Shown here piece by piece: positions 1-12,404 of a stretch of DNA of 64,000 nucleotides (positions within the stretch are counted from its first letter, which is position 1; every line of letters starts with the position of its first letter). Under the pieces are notes generated by a model that saw only the letters and a program-made list of their open reading frames with translations, had not been told where the DNA came from and did no database searches. The translations under genes and the position numbers were made by a program. Origin of the DNA: Lunularia cruciata (Eukaryota > Streptophyta > Marchantiopsida > Lunulariales > Lunulariaceae); assembly GCA_948567375.1 (NCBI GenBank), contig OX419760.1:12152001-12216000 (forward strand). Reading direction: 5' to 3'.

Positions 1-23
1 TGGAAAACTTTATATCTACATGT

Positions 24-190
24 TGTAATACAATAAGCTAGAAAAATTAGCTATAGGTGAAAATTGGCTTGGTAATATCTTTAGAATATTATACATGATC
101 CTCTATGTTGTATAATAAAGATAAGGTGCTCCTTTGGAGCATCATAGATTTTTGAGAATTATAATCTTGTATATTTCTTGGCTATTATAA
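24..190 (+). repeat. 5' LTR of element A, internally deleted
   Basis: It starts TGTAATAC and matches the first roughly 80 bases of the family LTR. It then jumps to the TATA-like TATAATAAAG region and the 3' end. It is about 166 bp against 555-576 bp in element C, so most of U3 is missing. The primer-binding site follows directly, which fixes the 3' border. Confidence 0.7.
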
Positions 191-202
191 TGGTATCATA
201 GT
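191..202 (+). promoter_or_regulatory. Primer-binding site of element A (tRNA-iMet type)
   Basis: TGGTATCATAGT directly after the LTR end resembles TGGTATCAGAGC, the complement of the initiator Met tRNA 3' end that primes many plant LTR retrotransposons. Two bases differ. Confidence 0.7.
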
Positions 203-765
203 AGATGCTCTAATCCAAGTAAGTGGATCACTCCGCTAACACATGCAATTGACATTGAGTAATTCTGAGGGTAGAAAGAGTAGTGTATATTGCAAGGTTG
301 GGTGTTTTGGAGAGAATAAGGGATGGATACTCTTGGAGTGCAATTTCTAGCACCTAATTGTCCCTTCCATAATCCATTCCAAATCAAGATTATATACATC
401 TAACACAAGCAAGAGAGAGTGTACATTGTTCACCATTTTAGAACAACTTTCATGAAAGTAGTAATGAATTTTCCAACCTCATGATTCTACCTATTATGAT
501 ACATGATAGAGAATGGGATTTGATAATTTACATCTTGCAATGCAATGGATCTGAACATACCAAATCTTCTCTTTTTCAACACTTAGATAGAAATCTTAGA
601 TAGTTAGGCCAAAAGTGATGTTTAGGGGATTTATAGTTTGCAATTTTGTGAGGAGTATTATCAATGCCTCTAAGATCTTAATAGTCCATGTTTGTTTTGA
701 GTGATCATGTTAACCCTATATTGAAATAGGAAATATTTGTTAAGGGTCCATAATGTGTACAAATC

Positions 766-1860
766 ATGGAGCCATAGTTGCAAAATCTGATGGAAGAAAT
801 GTAAGAGATGTTGAACTCAAGAAATGCAAGAGATGTTGAAAGAGTTTTGAGAAATCAAGATGACAATTGAGGCATTACAAAGTAAAGTACTTACTTGCAA
901 GAGTGATGATATAATGCAAGAGGAGGAATCATACCAAAATCTTATGAGAATGGCCAAAGTACATATAGATCCACCCACAATAATGACCCAAGCCCCGGGG
1001 TCAACAATGAAGCCACATTGTTATTCTGAATGGAAGATAACATGCAACATCAAGTCTTACATGGAACAACACTCCATGTGTGAAGTGGAGAACAAGATCT
1101 CAAGAATGAATTGATACCTTTGATTATTTTTAATAGAGATCACCAATTGTTCTACATGCATATTTGCATGTGAGTACTTGATTGATAAAGCCTTCACTTT
1201 GTATGATACTTGAGAACAATCAATGTGGGAAGAAGGAAGGTAGATCACTTGGATGGCAATGCAAGAAGGCTTGTTCAAGAATTTCCATTTGGTGGATTCT
1301 GTATAGATGTATTAAACCCATCTACGTGGGTAGAAGCAAAAGAATCTATAGCTTGCCATAATTGAAATGAGCTTAGTAAAAGCTCTTGATAACTTCAAAT
1401 GGGAGTTAAAAAGGTGAATTCAACAAGATGTGATGGAACAAAATTCTTGCATAATTTTTGAAGCCATTGCTTGTGCTCAAAGGATAGCAAGAGCACTTGG
1501 AGAAGATGAAGGGGTAGCCCCAAAACAAAATCATTGATCTAAGCAACCAAAATTTGGTGGAAAAATTCCTATGGAGTAATCCAACATTTGTTTTTGAGAC
1601 CACTCCCAAGCTTGACAATTCCAAGGAGAATAGGAATATGTCAAAGAAAGGAAAGATGGAATCTCTACCTAAGAAGAAGCTTGAATATAACAATGATGTT
1701 GCTACAATTGTGGCCAATTTGGGCACAAAGCCATCAATTGTCATGTTTATTTTCTTAGGGACCCTTGGCCTCCATACAAGTAACCTTTGAACAATTTGGA
1801 GGGAAAATTTGAGGATGAAGATACTAAAATCACATTGGAAAACAAAAATTGTAAATAAAT
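766..1860 (+). pseudogene. Element A gag remnant
   Basis: This is a decayed Gag reading frame starting near ATG 766. Element C has the matching start at 12405. Fragments of the capsid region lie around 1180-1510 in several frames. The best-preserved part is the nucleocapsid zinc knuckle at 1700-1741, which reads CYNCGQFGHKAINC, a perfect CX2CX4HX4C. Gag would form the virus-like particle, with the knuckle binding RNA. Stops and frame changes rule out function. Confidence 0.7.
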
Positions 1861-1935
1861 GTACCATATGGCCTTATTTGCTCAAAAAGAAGGAGCAAAA
1901 GCAAGGAAAAGAAGAGGAAAAATGCGCAAAGATTG

Positions 1936-2949
1936 AGGAAGACAAATGCACAATTAATTATTACAAATAGAGTCCTCAAAGGCAATGAAGTGAGAATATT
2001 GATAGACCCTAGAGCAGCATATAATTTATTGTCATGCTCTATTGCAATAAGGTTAGGGATGGAGCTAGAGCAAGATGAGAGTGAGGAACTAGAATTACCT
2101 AATGGTCAAACATAAAGGATTGAATCATTACCTAGAAAGGTAGCCCTTTCTATATGAGAGTATGAGGAAAAAAATAGGTGGTAAGCAATATGGTTAGCTT
2201 GTTATGAATGTGAATTTGGATATGTTGTGGATGGAACACGACAATCCTATGACAAATTTGCAAAGGAAAATAGTGAAAACTAGTCAAAGGAAGATATTGG
2301 AGACAGGATACTATCCCAAAGGCAAGAATTACCTCTCTATGTCATAGGACAAACAACTATAAGTAAGACATATAGGTGTTTCATGGTCTAATAAGAGAAG
2401 TCTAGAGTGCACAACTTGATAGAGAAATTTTTGAAAATCTAAAAGATGTGATAAAAAAATCTAAGGATGTATTTCCTAATGATTTACCCTCAAGATAACC
2501 ACCAAGAAGAGAGTAGATCATAAAATTGAGATACTTATGGGGAGTATAATTCCTTGCAAAGCCCCATATTGATTGTCACCTCATGAGTTGGAGGAATTCA
2601 AGGCTCAAATTCAAGATATGATACATAAAGGGTTCATCCAATCTAGCATATCACCATATGGAGCTCTTGTCTTGTTTGTGAAGAAGAAATATGTGATATT
2701 GACATGTACATTGACTATTAGAGCCTAAACCAACAAATGATGAAGAAAAAATATACATTACCTTGAATAGATGATCTACTTGATCAAGTCAATGAGGCAA
2801 AACCATTCAACAAACTCAATCTAGAAAGTAAGTATAACCAAATCAAGATTGCAGACCCACAAAATTACCTCTTAAACAAGGTATGGTCACTTTGAGTACC
2901 TTTTGATGCCATTCGGCCTCACCAATGCACAAGCTACTTTCATGAGTTT
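1936..2949 (+). pseudogene. Element A pol remnant, part 1 (protease and RT N-terminal half)
   Basis: The aspartic protease motif is degraded to LIDPRAAYNLLS (family pattern LIDSGATHNFLS) near 1999-2034. The sequence then runs through a linker into RT. RT is recognisable by the SPHELEEF-like segment near 2575 and by [19 protein letters not shown] near 2890-2940. The frame ends at 2949, where element B begins, and resumes at 8594 with the following RT residues (LMNDIF). Stops such as those near 2115 and 2400 show decay. Confidence 0.75.
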
Positions 2950-3430
2950 TGTAACAATATGGAGTTTACCAACAAGTTAGTTGAGATTAACCAAGTAGCA
3001 AATAGGCCATACTAGCCAAGAATTATAAGAATATTATAGAAGCATCTGGGAAGCTACTTGATACCTTCCAAGTATTAGATGATATGCATGCCAAGTGGTG
3101 ACTTCTTGGGAAGCTTCTTGGCTAACTTAGCTTGCACACCAAGTAGTGACTTCTAGAAAGAAGCTTCTTGGGAAGCTTCCCAACTAACTAAGCTTGCATG
3201 CCAAGTAAGCAGCTTCTAGAAGGAAGTTTCTTGAGAAGCTTCCTAATTAGCTTAGCTTGCCCTTCAAGAAAGAAACTTTTAAGAAGCTTCTCAAGAGCCT
3301 TATATACTTTCCTACAAATACTAAAGCCTAAGCTCATGCTAGGCATCCATAGTTTCCCTCATTCTAGAGTCCTAATATGATCTTTCACTTTGATCTTCCA
3401 TTCTCTCATTTCTCTCCTACGTCTTGTCCA
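2950..3430 (+). repeat. 5' LTR of element B
   Basis: It starts TGTAACAATATGG and ends in CA directly before the primer-binding site. It contains three to four imperfect repeats of about 70-75 bp (3097-3300), each holding TTCTAGAA and GAAGCTTC palindromes that look like paired heat-shock-element half sites. Confidence 0.85.
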
Positions 3431-3443
3431 TCGGCATTAGAGC
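3431..3443 (+). promoter_or_regulatory. Primer-binding site of element B
   Basis: TCGGCATTAGAGC follows the LTR. It keeps the ...AGAGC end of the initiator Met tRNA complement, with a few substitutions. Confidence 0.6.
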
Positions 3444-3695
3444 AAGAATGGGATGGATGGAACTTATGGACCAATAAATCTATTTCTGTCAAACCATTGG
3501 GATTTTTTTTCCATATATTACCCCATCATCATCTCACCCAGTTTATCATCTTACGCTTTTGGCATTTTTTTTTTCTGATCACCTTGTTCAAAGAACCCTT
3601 AGTACTTCTAATTATAACTTATAGAGAGCGGTATACATTGTTGCATCTATGTGTTAACTTTGGTAAATTTTAGGTAATTTAATAGAGTAATAGCC

Positions 3696-4560
3696 ATGGC
3701 GGCAATTCCCAAAGTTATCAATTGCTACGTAGCAACAAATTGAGCACCTTACTCAATTGTTGGAAGAACATTATCATCAACAACAAGAGCATGTAGAGAG
3801 TGCACCATTTCAAGAAGGGGAAGAGCAAATCTGATTTCCAAAACATAATGAATTTGAAGGCAAGAACCTCTCCAGCATAATGGAGAATTTTGTATTTTGT
3901 TTGTGAACATTATTTGGAAGCTACAAATCTTCAAGATGAATGGAGATAGATTCTCTTGGCTTCAAGTTGATCAAAACTATGGTGGCAATTTCAAGTGGAG
4001 CAAGCTGAACAGCAATTGTTATGCCAATCTTGACATGAGAAGAATTCAAGAGTGTAATAATTGAGCACTTTCAAGTGATAAATGCTACACAAGCTACACA
4101 AGATAGGTTGGCAAAATTGAAGCAAATGGGTTTTGTAAGAAGCTACATTACTCAATTCCAAAATACTTTAATGCAAATTCTAGATATAATAAGAGGTGAA
4201 GGTCAAGATTGATTTGTGAGGGGTATGAAGTCACACACCAAATTAGAAGTGACTAAATGGGACCCCAAATACTTGGAAGAAGCCATGTAATTAGTTGAGC
4301 GCTTTGATGCCTTGGTTGCAACAACTTGGTCTTGACTATGACCTTCATAGAACTTGCTTACACACTACACACGTGTGGAGTAGATGGCACTAATGGAGAT
4401 TGATACCATCCAATGGAAACCAGTTGGCCCTATAGATAGTGAAAGATTGTTACAAAATGGTAGTTGATCTTATTGTTACAAAATTGGGTATCACTTTGTT
4501 GAATGTCCTCTCAAGAATGGACAACCCTAAAAAATTACCCAACTAGAGTTTGTGGAATGT
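3696..4560 (+). pseudogene. Element B gag remnant
   Basis: ATG 3696 opens a Gag-like frame that soon breaks. Pieces in several frames resemble plant gypsy Gag, for example the segment around 3885-3960 that reads like EHYLEATNLQDEW. A damaged zinc knuckle (CYKIGYHFVEC) lies near 4477-4510 and has lost one Cys. It is not functional. Confidence 0.6.
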
Positions 4561-4565
4561 GAGAA

Positions 4566-7500
4566 TTGGAGAAACAAGGGATCTCACTAAGAGAACTCAA
4601 GCCACCTACTACAAACTTGATTAGATCTAATGGGATTGAAGGCTCAACCTATGCAAGTTTACTTCACTTGCAAGGTATGATATCTGATTATGACTATAAG
4701 ATTTTGGTTGATTTTGGAAGTTCAAAGAATTACATTTCCATACTATTAGCAAAGGAATAAAGTATTCCTATCAAGTAAGTACTTGGAAGTAAATTGATGA
4801 TAGTGGATGGTAGAAAGAGTTCTGCATTTTGTACCTAACATCTTGTTACATTCAAGATTGGAAAGGAGTATTTGGAGTGTATGAGGTTTGTAGTAGCACC
4901 TTTATACTATGATGTCATTCTAGGTTTACCTTAGCTTGGATTTCATAAGGTTAAATTTGATTACACCCGATGACAAATTCAAGCACAACACCAAGGTAGG
5001 AATTTTAGATTAGGTTATTTGGCACATTTGAGTAAGACATCTAAACATTGTCAATCTTAAGATGAGAGTTTGTCAATAAAGTAGCCATAGAGCAAGCTTT
5101 GGAGGAAGATAGGCCTATTTTTTGGTGTTGGTCAAGCCAATTGTGCATGGAGAATTTGATGAGGGTGAGAAGCCTCGTCAAGCAATGGTTGATCAAATAG
5201 TTCAAGACTTTGTAGATATGTTTCTATATAATTTGCCACAAGGATTACCCTTCCATTGTCATATGCTCTTCAAGATTGAGTTATTGCCAACTGGTACTCC
5301 AATGAGTAGACCAATCTATTGACTCTCACCAAAGGAATTGGACAAGCTTCAAACAACACTTATGGAATTGTTAGAGAAAGATTTTATATAGTATAGTACA
5401 TCTCCTTGGAGACCATCGGATATTATTTTTTCCAAAGAAGGATGGAGGACTTCACTTTTGTATTGATTACTATGGCCTTAATGAATAAACATTGAAGAAT
5501 GCATATCCATTACTTTGAATTGATTACTTGATCAATTGAATTGAGCATGATATTTCTCCAAGTTGGATCTTTGAAGCAACTATTTGCAGATTCTCATTGA
5601 TAAAAAGGATGTGCAAAAGATTACCTTTTTTGTAAGGTATGGGCTTTTTGAATGCAGAGTTTTACTTTTCTTGCTCATCGATGCTTTAGCAATCTTCATG
5701 GATTACATGCATCAAGTGTTGGATGGGCTATTGGACCGGTAAGTGGTGGTACTCTTAGACAATATTTTAATCTATAGCAAGACAAAGGGAAAACATATAA
5801 AATATATTCAAGAAGTCCTAAGACAACTACATCAATGAAAGTTTTACTACAAGAAGTTGAAGTGTACCTTTTGGCAAAAGGAAGTTACCTTCTTGGGTCA
5901 TAAGATCTCATTAGAGGAAATCAAGATGGAAGAGTATAAAATCAAGGCCATTATTGATTGGCCTACTCCAAAGGATACCATAGAATTGTGAGAATTTGAT
6001 GAATTGGCAAGTTTTTACCAACAATTCCTCCACTATTATACTCATGTGGCCGCACCATTGACCGACCTCTTGGTGAAGACCTCAAACTTTCAATGGACCA
6101 CCAAGCACAAAGAAGCATTCCAAAAGTTAAAATATATGGTGTCTTCAAGACCCATTTTCAACCATATGATCCTTAATTACCTTGTGTGGTTGATTTCAAT
6201 GCTTCTAATTTTACTATTGCAGCTATGTTGTTACAAGAATTTTCATATGGATTACATCCTATATTTCCACATGGGTTACATCTATTGTCTTTGTGTCTTG
6301 CCAACTAAACACCATAAAACAGAATTACTTCGTTCAAGATCAAGAACAACTAGCAATGGTTTATACTACCAAGGTATGTATATATTATCTCTTGGGGAAA
6401 TAAGTGATCATACCAACAGATCACAAACATTTTTGCGTACATTATGTTTGGAGCACATGAAAAGTCAACATCATTAATTGGAGGAACAATTACAACTATT
6501 TGACCTCAAACTTGAGTTAAAACCTAATAGGTTCTGTGTCATCCTTGATGCCCCATCACAATGATCTGGTTTGAAGTCTCTTCCTCTCATCATGGTGGCA
6601 ATTACAACCATGTTAGTCAACTCAAAAGTCCACATTGAGTTTATGCCAGCTTTATGACAAGACCTTTTCTTTCAAATGGTACAAGGTCATCTTGTAGCAC
6701 ACAATAAGGTAAAAAATAACTTCTCCTTCAAAGATAGCCTTCTTTTCTATGAGAATCATATTTATGTTCCAACCAAGGGAGACCTATGACTTGTGCACCT
6801 TCAAGAAACCCATGACTTACAAATCAATGGTCCCATGGATATGGACAAGATCTTGGGTACCCTACAACCCCAATGATGGTGATCCAACATGGCACAAGGT
6901 GTTCAAGAGTCAGTTTGATCTTGTGAGAGCTGACAATGCAACAAGGCTAGCAACCTTCAAAGTAGATTGCTTCAACCACTTCCCATCCCATCTACTAGAT
7001 AGGAACATGTTAGCTTAAATATCATCACCTCCTTGCTCATGACAAAGAAAGGTCACACGACAATTGTGGTGTTTATGGATAAGTTGAGTAAGCAAATCCA
7101 TTTAGCACCAACCTTTGATACAATGGATGCTTCAACATAAGCCTAGATCTAGTTTGACAATGTCTTCAAGCATCATAGAATGCCTCATGTACTCATCTCC
7201 AAACGTGATCCTTGATTCATCAAAAAAATTTGGCAAGCACTCTTCTAGCTACTTGGCACCAAGCTTGCTTTGTCCATGGTCTATCATCCTCAATTTGATG
7301 GAAAAAAAACGTGCAAATTACCTTGGAGGATAGGTTTTGTGCCTTTGTCACCATCTACCATACCTAACTCGGATAAATGTCTTGTAATTGTTGAGTTTGC
7401 CTACAATAATTCCAAATAGGAAAGCAACAGATTCTCTCCCTTGTTCTTTAATTCGAGCCAAGACCCACTTGTTCCATATTCCTTTCTTAATCCTCCTCCA

Positions 7501-8040
7501 TCTCATGTCTCTCATACTTCTACCTTCTTGACCACAATATCCCGATCCATACATTAAGCCAAATCTCATCTTGTTGTTGCTCAAAATCATCAAAAACAAT
7601 ATGTGGACAAACATCATTATGATCTCACCTTTCAACATGGTGATAAGGTCATGCTTGCTTTTAGTATCCAACCCTCCCACTTGATACCCAAGTCAGTAAA
7701 CTTACTCTTAATTGGATAGGTCCATTTCATGTCACCCAAGTCATTCTCTAATTGCTTATTGACTTGCCTTGCATTATCATATGCAAATCCACTCTATCTT
7801 TCATGTTTCTGAGTTGAAAGCCTTTGTTTCTAATCCATCTTCCTTCTCTTCTTGTGTCCAACCTCTTCCTCTTCCCATCCTTATCAATGATCATGGGAGT
7901 ATGAAGTTGATTATATCCTTGCACATTGCTACATTCAAAATGACCGCCAACAACATATGGAGTACAAAGTCCTTTGGAAAGACATTATCCTCTTCATAAT
8001 ATCAATTGGGAGCCTCTTTTTCATCTCTAGAATGCACAAA
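4566..8040 (+). pseudogene. Element B pol remnant (protease, RT, RNase H, integrase)
   Basis: The protease core is LVDFGSSKNYIS at about 4707-4742, with the catalytic Asp still present. RT follows from about 5280 (SPKELDKLQ). Its YLDD-type motif is changed to LLDN at about 5752-5763, removing a catalytic Asp. RNase H-like and integrase-like segments run from 6000 to 7400, including FDNVFKHHRMPHVLISK-like sequence near 7155. A C-terminal HVS / NWEPL-like segment lies at 7800-8050. Many stops and shifts; the element could not move itself. Confidence 0.72.
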
Positions 8041-8105
8041 CAGCCATCTAGGAGTTTGAAGCTTCCATGGTTCCAAGAATGTCACCAACTAGCAATGGGA
8101 GAATA

Positions 8106-8588
8106 TATAACAATATGGAGTTCATCAACAAGTTAGTTGAGACTAATGAAGTAGAAAATATGCCAAATTAGCCAAAAATTATAAGAAAGTTCTAGAAATA
8201 TTTAGGAAACTAATTGGTACATTCCAAGTATTGGGTATTGTGCATATCAAGTGGTGAATTCTAGGAGGAAATTTCTTGGGAATCTTCTTGGCTAGCTGAG
8301 CTTGCACACCAAGTAGTGACTTCTAGAAGGAAGCTTCCCAACTAACTTAGCTTGCATGCCAAGTAGCCTACTTCTAGAAAAAAGTTTCTTGAGAAGCTTC
8401 CCGATTAGCTTGGCTTGTCTTCTAAGAAAACGGTTTCTAAGAAACTTCTCAAGAGCCTTGTATGATTCCCTATAAATCCCAAATCCCAAGCTCATGCTAG
8501 GCATTAAGATTTTCCCTCATTCTAAAGTCTCAATGTGATCTTCTACTTTGATCTTCCATTCTCCTACTTCTCTCCTTGTTCTTTTACA
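8106..8588 (+). repeat. 3' LTR of element B
   Basis: It aligns by eye with 2950-3430 along its length, including the repeats with TTCTAGAA palindromes (8240-8420). It ends CTTTTACA, and the RT frame of element A continues immediately afterwards. Confidence 0.85.
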
Positions 8589-8593
8589 AATTT

Positions 8594-10690
8594 AATGAAT
8601 GATATATTTTGTATAAATTAAGACAAGTCTATTATCATTTTTCTAGATGATATCTTGTTTTATAGGAAGACAATGAAGGGCATAAGCAACATCTATAAGA
8701 AGTCCCCTAAATTTGACAAACAATTTAGTTTTCCACCAAAATCTCAAAGTGCAAGTTTTGTAAGTTTGAGGTTGATTCTTTGTGTCATAGAGTGAGTGGA
8801 AAAGATATCTAATTTTAATAGATAAAATTGATATTATTCAAAAATGGGGTGCTCCAAAGGATCAGACTCAACTCAAGAGTTTCTTGGGATTAATTGGATT
8901 ATATTATCATTTTGTCAAGGACATCTCCAAGGTTGCACAATCCTTAACATCCTTACTTGGCTTGGGCAAGAAATAGATGTGTAGAATCTCATAGGAACTT
9001 GCCTTTCAAGCATTTAAAGATGCATTAGTACATAAAAAAATTTAAATAGAATGATTCCAAAGATCTAATCAAGTTGGCTATAGATACATCAAGCACTGCA
9101 ATAGGAGTCATTTTACAAGAAGAATGGGAGGACAGATTGCACCCAATTGCATACTCTCTTGAAAATTGTTACCAATGGAACATAATTATCACACCACCAA
9201 ACAAAAAGAATTGATAATTGTCCTTGCTACCAAGCATTGGAAGCACTATCTTGGCAAGAAGACATTTGTTGTTGAGATAGCCACAAACCACTAGTCTACC
9301 AAGAGACACAAAAAGATCTATCTCATCAAAAAAATTGTTGTGCATAATGGAGACAATAGCTTAATATGACTATTACATGTATGGAGGTCAAGAAGCAACT
9401 TGTGGATGCATTCACTTAGATTCTTCCAATGAACAATTTGGTTGCAAAGGTCAAGATGCACCTAGATTTTAGAGGTTACCAAGACTAATCCGTAGATTAT
9501 TAGGTGCTTACTCATCTAAGGGCACACTTTATACCTAAGGGCTCACCTTCTTAGAGGGCAAGTTATGGATCCTTGATGCTTCAAACCTACAAACCACCAT
9601 TCTTGTTGAGTGTTATGATTCTACCATTGTAAGGTCATGTTCAAGTGAACAAAACCTAAGATGGAATCAAACTCCATTATTATTGGCCCAAGATGAGCAA
9701 AGATATGATGGATTATGTTTGAAGTTGCATCCTTTATCAAAAGAATAAATCCCTTAACCAAGTACTTTCAAGTCTCCTTCAACCCCTTCTTAACTAGACA
9801 CAATATGAGGAGAAATTTAGCATGGATTTAGTTTGTGAATTGCCCAAGACCACCTCAAGTTTTGGCTCCATTGTGGTCTTTGTGGACTGATTGAGCAAAA
9901 TGGTTATTTTTCTCCTATGACTGAGGACATGATTGTGCTGCAATCAGCTCAATTGTACTTAACTATGGTCTTTTCTCAACATGGCCTATCTCAAATTCTT
10001 ATCACATATCACAACATTCAATTCACTAGCTTGTTTTGGAAAACACATTTTGGAGTGTTCAAAACCAAATTTGCAATATCCCTGGCCTACCATCCATAAA
10101 CTAATGGACAAAAAAATTGGGATGATCACATTATCAAGGACATGCTATGAGGCTTCACTTTGGAGGAGCAAGAAAGGTGGGACACTTTCCTTCATCAAGT
10201 GGAATTTTCCTACAACAATTTGATGAATGCATGTACAATTTGGTGAATACATCTAAGACAATTTAGTGAATGGACCTAAACTCACACTGTTCTTCCTCAT
10301 GTATGGAGAACACACTTTCACCCCTCCAAGTCTGGTAAAGGTCAGCCTAATAGCTACCAAAGTTTATGTTGTCAACGCTTATGTGTCTCAAATCCAACAA
10401 GGCATGGAGCATGCTAAGCAAAAAGTTACAAATTGCCAAAAATTGCAAAAATTAATATGAAGATTTCTGGCATATGGAGTTTGAAGTCAGGGATCAAGTG
10501 TGGTTGTCCACCATTAGCATTACATTGGTTGGCTCTTGTAAGCTCAAACCCTGCTTCATTGGTCCTTTTCCCATCATTCAACAAATTGGAGTAGTGGTAT
10601 ATCATCTTAAGCTACCTTCACACATGAAGGTCTATCCACTTTTTGATGTTTCTTTGCTACAACATTATGCAATCTTAGAGGTTGCATAAG
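8594..10690 (+). pseudogene. Element A pol remnant, part 2 (RT palm, RNase H, integrase)
   Basis: This continues the frame broken at 2949. RT palm sequence (LMNDIF, then a decayed VYYHF.R*YLV segment) lies at 8597-8690, an RNase H-like region at about 8900-9430 and integrase at about 9520-10450. An open stretch at 10474-10689 reads FEVRDQVWLS ... LKPCFIGPFPIIQQIG ... HMKVYPLFDVSLLQHY, the usual C-terminal integrase fold of gypsy elements. Stops and shifts occur throughout. No chromodomain is left before the 3' LTR, unlike element C. Confidence 0.75.
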
Positions 10691-10751
10691 TGCAATACCG
10701 ATAGTAGTGAAATCTTTTGAGCGCCAACTTTACAATGAGAACATTATGTCT

Positions 10752-10763
10752 TGAATGGGATGG
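10752..10763 (+). promoter_or_regulatory. Polypurine tract of element A
   Basis: The GAATGGGATGG run sits directly before the 3' LTR, where plus-strand synthesis would start. Element C has a similar tract at 16999-17011. Confidence 0.5.
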
Positions 10764-10765
10764 TT

Positions 10766-11246
10766 TATAATACCATTAGCTAGAAAAAGTAGTTATAGGT
10801 GAAAATTGGCTTGGTAATGTCTTGAGAGATATTATACATGATGGTCTAAATAGATCATATTGATAATTCACCAAAAGATGACTTCCACTAATAGAGTAGA
10901 GGTCAAAAACACACCAAAAACTTTAGAGTCAATTTTGGAGGCCTAAATGAAAGAATTAGGCATGAAAAATAGATTTATACGCCCCTTTCTTGTTTGAGAG
11001 AAAAAGTAACATCTTAACTCCCCTTTTTGTCTCCTTGAGATCTTTCCAATGGTACCTCATCCATGTTGTTGTGAGCTTCCTAAAAAATATTCCCTAAAGA
11101 TTCTATCTGGTCAAACTTGTTTGACCAACAAATAACACAAGGATTAACATGTCAACAATCCATTCAGCTAATCCAAGGGTGTAGCTTGTTAACATATCAT
11201 CAACCCATATATCTAATATAAAGGTGTAGCTCCCTTTGAATGGATC
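10766..11246 (+). repeat. 3' LTR of element A, left part
   Basis: It starts as a TGTAATACC-like terminus (TATAATACC) and follows the family LTR up to GAATGGATC. There the 5' LTR of element C begins. The rest of this LTR lies at 17590-17709. Confidence 0.75.
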
Positions 11247-11801
11247 TTTAATACCATAGCTTGACATATTATCTAAGGTGAAAATTGGCTTGGAAATATC
11301 TAGAAGGATGTTGAGTATGATGTGCTAACTAGATTGGATAGAGATTTCACCAAAAGAGTATTCTACTAATATAGTAGAAATCAAAAGTAGCAAAAATAAC
11401 TTTAGAGCCAATTTTGGAGGCCTAAATGAATGAATAAGCCTCCAATGGAAAAATTTCTACCCCCAATGATTTGTCTTGTCAAGAGCTTTCTAACTATACC
11501 TCACCCATGTGATTTTGAGCTTCTTACAAGAATATTCTCTAAATATTCCCTCCAATCAAACCTATTTGACCAACTAGATAGGACAAGGACTAACATGTCA
11601 CCTATCCAGGTAAGTAATCTAAGGGTGGAGCTTACTGACATGTCACTAACCTATGTATTTGATCCAAGGGTGGAGCTTCTTTAGATGTATCCTCTTTGCT
11701 ATGTAATAACGAGCAGGTGCTCATTTTGGGGGCATTGGAGTATTGAATCTAAAACTTGTGTTTTCTCTCTTGTAAAGTTTTCTTGTCCTTGGAGTATTAC
11801 A
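11247..11801 (+). repeat. 5' LTR of element C
   Basis: It begins TTTAATACC (worn TGTAATACC) and ends GAGTATTACA before the primer site. It contains a worn CAATCAAAC/ATTTGACCA pair corresponding to the TGGTCAAAC...GTTTGACCA palindrome of other copies. Confidence 0.82.
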
Positions 11802-11802
11802 A

Positions 11803-11814
11803 TGGTATCAAAAG
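11803..11814 (+). promoter_or_regulatory. Primer-binding site of element C
   Basis: TGGTATCAAAAG follows the LTR end by one base and matches the initiator Met tRNA complement in its first eight bases. Confidence 0.75.
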
Positions 11815-12404
11815 TAGGTGTTTTAATCCAAGAGAGTGGATCACCCCTCTTGGAAGAACACTAGCTATTGAAATTGAGTAATTTGAGGGGGAGAAAACAT
11901 AATGCAATTGCTAGACTTGGGAGGTGTTTTAGAGGGCGGATGGGATGGAGGTGCTTGGAGGACAATTTCCTACCATTCTAGAATCCATTCCACATCAAGA
12001 TTATGTACATCTAGTGTGAGCAAATGAGAGTGTCTCTTGTTTATCACTTTGAAGCAAAAATCATGGATATAGTGATGAATTCACCAAACTTAGAGACTTT
12101 ACCTATGGTGGTATATAACAAAGAGTGGGATTTGACAATCTTTATTCTGTTATGATTTTATGGATTTGAATATATCAAATTCTCACCCTTTCAACAAGCA
12201 AGTAGAAATCCATTTTGTGGTTAGACCAAAAGTGATGTTTAGGGATTTTGTGGTCCACAATTTTGATGAGAGATATTATCAACAAGTGATAGCCTCTAAA
12301 GTCCCAATGGTAGTCCCAAAATTTTATGCTCCCTCCCAAGTGATCATTCTAACCCTCTATTGGAGTAGGAAGTAGCAATTGAATACTGGTTGTGTGTAGG
12401 AATC

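Larger units (their letters stand above)
2950..8588 (+). mobile_element. Element B: Ty3/gypsy retrotransposon nested in the RT of element A
   Basis: Two LTRs of 481 and 483 bp share the termini TG(TA)ACAATATGG...CA, with a tRNA-iMet-like primer site after the first. Internal frames are gag, protease, RT, RNase H, integrase and a C-terminal WEP-like segment, in gypsy order. The flanking bases AGTTT (2945-2949) and AATTT (8589-8593) fit a mutated 5-bp target duplication. Removing the element restores the RT frame of A. LTRs and coding regions are visibly diverged and full of stops. Confidence 0.88.
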
